This document shows positions 1 to 5,542 of a stretch of 43,306 nt of DNA, in pieces. The notes beneath the pieces were generated by a model that saw only the letters and a program-made list of their open reading frames with translations, was not told the origin of the DNA and did not search any database. The number at the start of each line of letters is the position of its first letter. Positions within the stretch are counted from its first letter, which is position 1. This DNA is from CBCPMX01 sp965120355. Lineage in GTDB: Bacteria; Bacillota; Clostridia; Oscillospirales; Oscillospiraceae. Both the position numbers and the translations under genes were made by a program. The stretch spans positions 1-43,306 of the forward strand of contig CBCPMX010000042.1 in NCBI GenBank assembly GCA_965120355.1, read 5' to 3'.

Positions 1-83
1 CCATTCCGAACACAGAAGTTAAGCTCACATGCGCCGACAATACTTTGCGGGCGACTGCACGGGAAGATAGGTAATGCCAACAC
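1..83 (+). rRNA. rrf: 5S ribosomal RNA, 3' part
   Basis: The window opens inside a 5S rRNA. The conserved CCATTCCGAACACAGAAGTT stretch (loop B/C region) is at the first bases and the molecule ends near GCCAACAC. About 35 nt of the 5' end lie outside the window. It is followed at once by tRNA genes, so this is the tail of an rRNA operon. The 3' end is accurate to a few bases. Confidence 0.93.
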
Positions 84-89
84 AAACAT

Positions 90-165
90 TCCTCAATAGC
101 TCAGTCGGTAGAGCAACGGACTGTTAATCCGTGGGTCGTTGGTTCGAGTCCAACTTGGGGAGCCA
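90..165 (+). tRNA. tRNA-Asn (GTT)
   Basis: This is a cloverleaf of 76 nt. The acceptor TCCTCAA pairs with TTGGGGA, the anticodon loop CTGTTAA carries GTT, the T-loop GGTTCGAGTC is standard, and CCA is encoded. It lies 6 nt after the 5S rRNA and is presumably co-transcribed with it. Confidence 0.96.
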
Positions 166-168
166 AAA

Positions 169-208
169 GAATGGCCGTCACGAAGATTCGTGACGGCCAT
201 TCTCTTTA
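169..208 (+). terminator. hairpin after tRNA-Asn, possible terminator or processing site
   Basis: A near-perfect inverted repeat of 16 bp (169-184 with 187-202, effective loop about 4 nt) is followed by the short T-rich tail TCTTT. The tail is weak and two more tRNAs follow without an obvious promoter. It may therefore attenuate or serve as a processing site, not stop all transcription. Confidence 0.55.
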
Positions 209-221
209 TGAAAAGTTATAT

Positions 222-298
222 GGGCCTTTAGCTCAGTTGGTTAGAGCAGCCGGCTCATAACCGGTCGGTCCTGGGTTCAAGTCCCTGAAGGCCCACCA
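222..298 (+). tRNA. tRNA with CAT anticodon, best read as tRNA-Ile2 (lysidine type)
   Basis: This is a 77-nt cloverleaf with acceptor GGGCCTT/AAGGCCC, anticodon CAT and encoded CCA. A CAT anticodon may mean initiator Met, elongator Met or Ile2. The body (CCTTTAGCTCAGTTGGTTAG, CGGCTCATAACCG) closely resembles the Bacillus tRNA-Ile2 whose C34 is converted to lysidine by TilS to read AUA. The resemblance is from memory; automatic tools often label such genes Met. Confidence 0.85.
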
Positions 299-335
299 AT
301 TATATCGGCTATTGACCGTTTTAATAAGTTTATAT

Positions 336-411
<76 letters not shown>

Positions 412-414
412 TTT

Positions 415-447
415 CCCCGTCTGCAAATTGCAGACGGGGATTTTTTT
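415..447 (+). terminator. intrinsic terminator of the rRNA-tRNA operon
   Basis: A perfect 10-bp GC-rich stem, CCCCGTCTGC / GCAGACGGGG with loop AAATT, is followed by A and seven Ts. It starts 4 nt after tRNA-Trp. Confidence 0.95.
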
Positions 448-629
448 ATACAATTTAATGCGGAAAAATAACATTGGACACGCTATGTGCGGCCTTGTGA
501 ACAGAGATCGAAGAATTGTAAGGCTTGGCATGTAAACAGCGGCATAAAGTGCGACCGCATTATCTGGTCCGATGAGAATCGTAAGAAATTGTGACAGGGG
601 AGTTTGGGAGAAAAAATGTAACAACCCCC

Positions 630-658
630 TTGACAACGTAACGTTGTTATGTTACACT
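630..658 (+). promoter_or_regulatory. sigma-A promoter with an internal palindrome (candidate autoregulatory operator)
   Basis: TTGACA (630-635), a 17-nt spacer and TACACT (653-658) form a good housekeeping promoter upstream of the DUF4004 gene. Within it lies a perfect dyad ACAACG-TAA-CGTTGT (633-647), overlapped by GTAAC...GTTAC (638-655). The downstream gene encodes a MerR-like DNA-binding protein, so binding between -35 and -10 is a plausible autoregulation. The promoter and dyad are seen; the regulator assignment is inferred. The rest of 448-629 shows no gene. Confidence 0.75.
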
Positions 659-679
659 GTGGGCAACGAGGTGATAAAC

Positions 680-1318
680 ATGGATGAAAATCTGATATCC
701 AAACGAGAACTGCTGGAGCGAACCGGAATCTCCTATGGAGCCCTCTACCGTTGGAAGAGAATGAAGCTGATCCCAGATGAGTGGTTTATCCGTCGATCCA
801 CCTATACTGGCAGCGAAACCTTTTTTCCACGAGATAAAATTTTAGAGCGTGTGGAAAAGATTCAGAAAATGAAAGGAGAAATGTCCCTAGAGGATATTGC
901 GAAAACCTTTGACGGCGGCGGCTTGGACGTCACCCTGGGATTGCGGGATGTAGTCAGCCGGGGCATTGCAGGCCCCCAGGTCCTGGACAGCTGGCTTGCT
1001 CGTTTTGGCGAGTCAGATAAGCCTGGAAATGTGGATTTTGACACACTGCTGTCTGTCAGTTTGCTGCAAAAGCTTTTGACCTCTGGTGTTGTTGATCGGG
1101 AGGATGCGCTGGATGCAGTAGCGCTGTGCCGCGACACTACAGGGTTCCAGCAGCCCCAGCTGGTGTTGCTGCGGAAGCTTGGCGTGGCCACGATCCTGTT
1201 AAAAGAGGAATCCATGCCGCTGCGGCATGATGAAGATTCCAAAGAAATTATGGTAGTCTCATTGGCGGCGCTGTCCGCTGAGTTAAAAGAACGTCTTGGA
1301 AAGGGAGACAAGCTATGA
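680..1318 (+). CDS. MerR-like DUF4004 (YhbD-type) regulator
   Basis: This 212-residue protein begins with a helix-turn-helix of MerR type (residues 1-60: SKRELLERTGISYGALYRW then a basic wing) and continues as a mostly helical domain. The arrangement recalls Bacillus subtilis YhbD, a DUF4004 protein encoded next to bactofilin-type genes yhbE and yhbF. The start at 680 is chosen because GAGGTG sits 6 nt upstream and the HTH begins right after it; a longer reading from 572 would overlap the promoter. Its stop overlaps the next start by ATGA (1315-1318), so the two are translationally coupled. It probably controls its own operon through the promoter palindrome. The ligand or signal is unknown. 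Confidence 0.8.
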   Translation: MDENLISKRELLERTGISYGALYRWKRMKLIPDEWFIRRSTYTGSETFFPRDKILERVEKIQKMKGEMSLEDIAKTFDGGGLDVTLGLRDVVSRGIAGPQVLDSWLARFGESDKPGNVDFDTLLSVSLLQKLLTSGVVDREDALDAVALCRDTTGFQQPQLVLLRKLGVATILLKEESMPLRHDEDSKEIMVVSLAALSAELKERLGKGDKL

Positions 1319-2679
1319 ACGATATGGAATATGAAAACATGCGAAACGAACTGGACGAATTGGTTGGTGAACTGGACCGGCTGACAGCTGATCTGGATGC
1401 GGCCCGTGCAGAGAAGGAAGCACTGCGAAAGCAGCGGCAAGCTCTGCGCGAAGAGCGGAACCGTATCCGCACACAGTTGAAGGTGGCGAAAATTGCCAAT
1501 GAAGAAGAGGAGGTTGCGCGCTTTCAGGCAGACCTGGATGGCTTGGAGGTTCAGCTGGATACCATTGCGGATCGGCTGGATGCACTGAACGATAGCATTG
1601 ATGAAGCTGTAGATAAGATGGATGATATGCGCGACCATATGGACGATATGGAAGAGGAAATTGAGGAGGAATTGGAAGACGAGGCTGCAGCAGAAGGCGA
1701 AGAGACCGAGCATTTCTATGAGTGGCGTGAGTCCCTCAATGATCTGGGCGCAAAATTGGATGAGGCATTTCACAAAGTTGCAGCGAAACTGGATGACGTT
1801 GATTTTGAACGCATGGGCGATCAGATTAACTCTGCCGTCAATTCTGCAATCCGGCAGGCCAACCGCACTTGGCACAAGGTAAAAAGTTCTGTGGAATATC
1901 ATGTTAAGGACGGAGACTATCGGTTTGCCGGCTCCGGTATTCTGGACGGCGGGGATTACAATGATCTGGCCTTCGCCGGCTCTGGTAAGATTGCCGGAGA
2001 TGTCCGGTGCAGCAGTATCAAGATCGGCGGCTCCTTCAAAGCAGATGGCAGCATTGAATGTAAAAACGCCATTCAGGGCGGCGGCTCTTTCAGCGCGAAG
2101 GGCGACGTGAAGGCGGAAACAATTCGCTGCGGCGGCGCTTTTAAGGCTGAGGGAAATGTGGAGGCGGAGACCTTCCGCTGCGGCGGCTCGACCACCATCG
2201 ACGGAAGTTTTTCCGGCGGCAGTCTTGTGGCTCCCGGCGCTCTGTCGGTTCGGAAGGATGTAACGGCCCGGGAGATCAATGCCTATGGTTCCGTTCACAT
2301 TGGCGGAAATTGTGAGGCCGAGCACTTCCAGTCCAACGGTAAGGTTTCAATTGATGGCCTGCTTAACGCAGACACAGTAGAGATTTGGCTGGGATGCGTG
2401 GATGGCAGCACCATTGGCGACATTGGCTGCACGAATCTGACAGTAACACAGGGGCGTGTCAGTAGCTTTATGGGCGATATATTTGGCAAAGGCAGCGCTG
2501 GACGGCTGACGGTGGGTACCATCGAAGGCGACAACATCTCTCTGATCAATACCGAAGCTGAAACGGTCCGCGGCACCAACGTTCTCATCGGCACAGGCTG
2601 TAAAATTGGCACGGTGGAGTTCTATGGAAACTGTGAGATCTTCCCGGATGCAGAAGTGGAGACCTGTACAGAACTATAA
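1315..2679 (+). CDS. coiled-coil protein with bactofilin-like beta-solenoid C-terminus
   Basis: The protein has 454 residues. Residues 1-135 are a long, highly charged coiled coil with strong heptads and a run of acidic residues. Residues 140-195 are a second helical stretch. From about residue 200 to the end the sequence consists of short glycine-rich beta repeats such as GGSFKADGSIEC, GGSFSAKGDVKAETIRC and GGAFKAEGNVEAETFRC, the pattern of a polymerising beta-helix as in bactofilins and DUF342-like proteins. There is no signal peptide, so it is probably a cytoplasmic filament or scaffold. Typical bactofilins are only 100-200 residues; the N-terminal coiled coil makes this a two-part architecture. 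It is co-translated with the DUF4004 gene, matching the yhbDEF arrangement of Bacillus, where the bactofilins are linked to motility. Confidence 0.75.
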   Translation: MNDMEYENMRNELDELVGELDRLTADLDAARAEKEALRKQRQALREERNRIRTQLKVAKIANEEEEVARFQADLDGLEVQLDTIADRLDALNDSIDEAVDKMDDMRDHMDDMEEEIEEELEDEAAAEGEETEHFYEWRESLNDLGAKLDEAFHKVAAKLDDVDFERMGDQINSAVNSAIRQANRTWHKVKSSVEYHVKDGDYRFAGSGILDGGDYNDLAFAGSGKIAGDVRCSSIKIGGSFKADGSIECKNAIQGGGSFSAKGDVKAETIRCGGAFKAEGNVEAETFRCGGSTTIDGSFSGGSLVAPGALSVRKDVTAREINAYGSVHIGGNCEAEHFQSNGKVSIDGLLNADTVEIWLGCVDGSTIGDIGCTNLTVTQGRVSSFMGDIFGKGSAGRLTVGTIEGDNISLINTEAETVRGTNVLIGTGCKIGTVEFYGNCEIFPDAEVETCTEL

Positions 2680-2711
2680 CCGAAAGTTCCTCCTTAAAAT
2701 AAATGTGTGTC

Positions 2712-2745
2712 CAAGGGGCGGCGAACTTCTGTTCGCCGCCCCTTG
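2712..2745. other. strong intergenic hairpin without T-tract
   Basis: A perfect 15-bp inverted repeat (CAAGGGGCGGCGAAC / GTTCGCCGCCCCTTG, loop TTCT) lies 32 nt after the solenoid gene. No poly-T follows on the plus strand. It may stabilise or partly terminate the upstream transcript. A TATACT -10-like box (2816-2821) lies between it and spoIIGA, without a convincing -35. Confidence 0.6.
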
Positions 2746-2840
2746 ACGATTGCGTATCGTGAGGATACAAAACTGGCTGGGCTTGCTTCCGACTGGTTTT
2801 TTGAGGACAAGACGGTATACTGTTGCACGGAGGCGGTGCT

Positions 2841-3692
2841 ATGGTCGTTTATCTGGATGCGCTGTTTGGCGTCAACTTTTTGATGAACTATCTGCTGCTG
2901 GTGGGGGCGGCCAGGCTCTCTGCGGTACAGATTCGCCGTGGCCGGTTGGCCGCTGCCGCTGCACTGGGCGGTTTGTATGCTGTGGGTGTGTATCTGCCGC
3001 AGCTGCAATGGCTCCAGGCATCGGGCATGAAGTTGGTAGTGGCGGCCTGCATGGTGCTGTGTGCGTTTGGGACAGGCAGAGGGGCGCTGCGGCAGCTGCT
3101 GCTGTTTGGCGGATTGAGCTTTGCCCTGGGCGGTGCGCTGTTGATGCTGACGACCGCAGTAGGCGGCGGGTGGCTGGTGCGGGGCGGAACAATCTATTAT
3201 CCCATTAGTTTGAAGGCACTGCTTCTGACAGCGGCAGCCGCTTACGGCGTGGTGTGGCTAGTGTTTTCCCGCCTGGCAGCCCACGGTGGCGGAGAGATTG
3301 TTCAGGTCCGACTGCGGCTGGGCGATCGCTCCGCCCGGGTTCCGGCGTTGGTGGACACAGGCAACAGCCTGCGGGATCCACTGACCAACCGGCCTGTGCT
3401 GGTGGTCAATTGGCAGCTGGCACAGCAGATTTTGCCGCGCAGTGTGCAGCCGCTGCTGTCTGAGACGGCCTTTTCTGATCCGGCGCAGCTGTTGGAACAG
3501 CTGCATCAGGCCGCACCGGAGCTTCAGCTGCGTCTGATTCCGTACAGGGCAGTGGGAGTGGCGCATGCCATGCTTCTGGCAGTGCGCTGCGATGAGATCG
3601 TCATTGGGAAAAAGCAGCAACCGGGGGCGTTGGCGGCTTTTTCTCCCACGGAGCTGTCAGATGGCGGCGCATATGCTGCTTTGACGGCATAG
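2841..3692 (+). CDS. spoIIGA: SpoIIGA, sigma-E processing aspartyl peptidase
   Basis: The protein has 283 residues (about 309 in Bacillus). The N-terminal half (1-145) holds five or so hydrophobic membrane segments. The C-terminal half is a cytoplasmic aspartyl protease domain with the motif LVDTGNSLRDP and catalytic Asp172. SpoIIGA sits in the sporulation septum and removes the pro-sequence of sigma-E after a signal from SpoIIR. The start at 2841 follows GGAGG at 2829-2833, and the N-terminus VVYLDALFGVNFLMNY is typical of the family. The next gene is sigE, its only known substrate. Loss of consensus at the upstream -35 would fit Spo0A-dependent activation as in Bacillus, but no Spo0A box was clearly seen. 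Confidence 0.93.
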   Translation: MVVYLDALFGVNFLMNYLLLVGAARLSAVQIRRGRLAAAAALGGLYAVGVYLPQLQWLQASGMKLVVAACMVLCAFGTGRGALRQLLLFGGLSFALGGALLMLTTAVGGGWLVRGGTIYYPISLKALLLTAAAAYGVVWLVFSRLAAHGGGEIVQVRLRLGDRSARVPALVDTGNSLRDPLTNRPVLVVNWQLAQQILPRSVQPLLSETAFSDPAQLLEQLHQAAPELQLRLIPYRAVGVAHAMLLAVRCDEIVIGKKQQPGALAAFSPTELSDGGAYAALTA

Positions 3693-3791
3693 CTTTTTGA
3701 GGCCGCCTGAAATCCGCAGCACCGGCAATATGAAGGATTCAGGCGAATGCGGCTTCCAACGGTGCAATTTTGTGCAATGAGGTGGTTTTCT

Positions 3792-4499
3792 ATGATTCCC
3801 GAAGAGATCCGAAAATGGCTGGTCCGGCTTGGCTTGCTGAGGCCGCCGAAAATCATGTACATAGGCGGCAGCGACATTCTCCCTGCGCCGCTGAAAGCAG
3901 CGGAAGAACAGGAAATGATCCGGCGGCTGTCAGAGGGCGATGAAATTGCCAAGCAGGTTCTCATTGAGCGAAATCTGCGGTTGGTAGTCTATATTGCGCG
4001 GCGCTTTGAGAACACCGGCGTCAATCTGGAAGATTTAATTTCCATTGGTACCATTGGCCTGATCAAAGCGGTCAGTACATTCAAGGCGGACAAAAAAATT
4101 AAATTGGCCACCTATTCGTCCCGATGTATTGAAAATGAGATTTTGATGCACATCCGCAAGATCTCTGGACAGAAGGCGGAAATTTCTCTGGACGAGCCAA
4201 TCAACACTGACTGGGACGGCAATGAGCTGTTGCTCAGCGATGTGTTGGGGACTGACGGGGACGTGGTGGCCCGGCCCATTGAGGACGATGTGGATCACCA
4301 GCTCCTGCGCGAGGCGTTGGAAAAGCTGTCAGAGCGGGAAAAAACCATTGTAATGATGCGGTATGGCCTGGGTGGAAAAAAGGAAAAGACACAAAAGGAG
4401 GTGGCGGATCTGATGGGAATTTCTCAGTCCTACATTTCCCGCCTGGAAAAGCGCATCATGGTGCGGCTGCGGCGGGAAATTTCCAAGCAAATCTCTTGA
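3792..4499 (+). CDS. sigE: RNA polymerase sporulation sigma factor SigE (pro-sigma-E)
   Basis: This 235-residue sigma-70 family protein is the early mother-cell sigma factor. Residues 1-21 (IPEEIRKWLVRLGLLRPPKI) form the membrane-associated pro-sequence just before the conserved MYIGGSD, where SpoIIGA would cut. Region 2 contains ERNLRLVVYIARRFENTG and KLATYSSRCIENEIL; region 4 contains the HTH KTQKEVADLMGISQSYISRL. The start at 3792 is chosen for GAGGTGG at 3779-3785 and the expected pro-sequence length; upstream in-frame ATGs lack a ribosome site. The 99-nt gap from spoIIGA contains an imperfect hairpin (3704-3715 with 3735-3745). No sigG gene follows, unlike Bacillus. Confidence 0.96.
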   Translation: MIPEEIRKWLVRLGLLRPPKIMYIGGSDILPAPLKAAEEQEMIRRLSEGDEIAKQVLIERNLRLVVYIARRFENTGVNLEDLISIGTIGLIKAVSTFKADKKIKLATYSSRCIENEILMHIRKISGQKAEISLDEPINTDWDGNELLLSDVLGTDGDVVARPIEDDVDHQLLREALEKLSEREKTIVMMRYGLGGKKEKTQKEVADLMGISQSYISRLEKRIMVRLRREISKQIS

Positions 4500-4503
4500 A
4501 AAG

Positions 4504-4533
4504 GGCGCGTTGCAAAATTATTTGCAACGCGCC
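4504..4533. terminator. hairpin after sigE, possible bidirectional terminator
   Basis: A perfect 13-bp stem GGCGCGTTGCAAA / TTTGCAACGCGCC with loop ATTA begins 4 nt after the sigE stop. The plus-strand tail (TAAAATC) is poor, while the minus-strand tail reads CTTTTC. It lies between convergent sigE and the Fe-S subunit gene. Confidence 0.6.
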
Positions 4534-4569
4534 TAAAATCACGCAATATGCGCTGGGGAGCGCCTCTAA

Positions 4570-4605
4570 CCGGACAATTTTCCGGCTGAAGAGTGCTTTT
4601 TCAGC
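4570..4605. other. two abutting small hairpins
   Basis: CCGGA-CAATTT-TCCGG (4570-4585) and GCTGAA-N9-TTCAGC (4585-4605) share a base and sit in the convergent gap 4500-4662. Function is unknown; they may simply add to termination in both directions. Confidence 0.4.
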
Positions 4606-4618
4606 AATGCGGAATGGA

Positions 4619-4656
4619 ACAGCCTCCCGGGCGGAAACCCGCCTTCGGGAGGCTGT
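4619..4656 (-). terminator. hairpin closing the leftward transhydroxylase operon
   Basis: A nested inverted repeat, ACAGCCTCCCG (4619-4629) with CGGGAGGCTGT (4646-4656) and an inner GGCGG/CCGCC, lies 6 nt beyond the minus-strand stop codon. The minus-strand tail TTCCATTCC is only moderately T-rich. Confidence 0.6.
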
Positions 4657-4662
4657 CGTGCA

Positions 4663-5475
4663 TCACAACCGTTCCATGGGGATATCCCCCAAATTAATGC
4701 ATTGGCTGGTGTCCAAATCTTTGAATACCTGCTCCTGATACCCTTCGGCTGAGAGGGTCAGAGTGAACCGGCCCACTGGCAGATTTTTAAACCAGAAATC
4801 ACCGAATGGGTCTGTTTTGAGCTCCAGATCCAGTCCATTGCCGGTCAGGCGGCACGATGCGCCGATCAGCACTTCCTCTTCCACCGGATCGTAGAGCAGT
4901 CCGCCAATAAATTGTCCAGGAATGTTCCGGTAATAGACCCGCGGCGATGCGCCGGTTTCCGGCTGAAGGACCACCGCGTCTTTCAGGAGTTCGGCCAAGT
5001 CTTCCTCTTCGCCGAATTGCAGGGCGTCGGTGGGACAGGCCTCCACACAGCGGGGTTTTTCGTAGCCGTTGTCCAGCAGATGGGCACAGCCAGTGCACTT
5101 CTGCGGCAGTTGCAGATCTTCATTCCAGTAGATGGCTCCATAGGGACAGGCGTCCACCAGCTGCCGCTGGCCGATGGCTTTTTCCGGATCAATGAGGACC
5201 AAGCCGTCAGGACGGCGGTAAACAGCGCCGTTTTCCGCCGCAGCCATGCAGGGGGCATTCCGGCAGTGGTTGCACATCTGCGGGATGTAGTGGACCGTGA
5301 CCTTGGGAATGGTGCCGCGAGGGTAGTCGTGGACCTTGATCCAGAACTGCCCCGTGGGCGGCTGGGGAGCGGCATAGGGCCGCCAGTCGTTTTCACAGTG
5401 CTCGTCCTTACAGGACAGCTGGCAGTTGTGGCAGCCGGAACATTTGGCCACATCGAAAACAAATACTTTACTCAT
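4663..5475 (-). CDS. transhydroxylase-type Fe-S beta subunit (first copy)
   Basis: The 270-residue protein matches the beta subunit of pyrogallol-phloroglucinol transhydroxylase (BthL, about 275 residues). Residues 1-175 are a DMSO-reductase-type ferredoxin subunit with Cys groups for three [4Fe-4S] clusters: CSGCHNCQLSC at 12-22, CNHCRNAPC, DACP, and CTGCAHLL...CVEACP. Residues 190-270 form a small beta-barrel like a Cna-B/carboxypeptidase regulatory domain (GLLYDPVEEEVLIGASCRL, LPVGRFTLTLSAEGY), a hallmark of BthL not found in most ferredoxin subunits. There is no Tat or Sec signal, so it is cytoplasmic. AGGAGG precedes the start. It is the second gene of a leftward pair with the alpha subunit 67 nt upstream. 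The physiological substrate is not established. Confidence 0.85.
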   Translation of the reverse strand: MSKVFVFDVAKCSGCHNCQLSCKDEHCENDWRPYAAPQPPTGQFWIKVHDYPRGTIPKVTVHYIPQMCNHCRNAPCMAAAENGAVYRRPDGLVLIDPEKAIGQRQLVDACPYGAIYWNEDLQLPQKCTGCAHLLDNGYEKPRCVEACPTDALQFGEEEDLAELLKDAVVLQPETGASPRVYYRNIPGQFIGGLLYDPVEEEVLIGASCRLTGNGLDLELKTDPFGDFWFKNLPVGRFTLTLSAEGYQEQVFKDLDTSQCINLGDIPMERL

Positions 5476-5542
5476 AGAATAGCCTCCTGGGCCTTATGAA
5501 ATCATTGGAATCATGCGCAACCGTAAAAAGTTGTCTGAAAAG

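Noticed and set aside
862..2325. Minus-strand open frame of 487 codons across the DUF4004 and solenoid genes
   Set aside because: It spans two different plus-strand genes and has no domain or ribosome site.
2712..2745. Classical Rho-independent terminator
   Set aside because: The hairpin is strong but no T-tract follows on either strand, so it is listed only as a hairpin.
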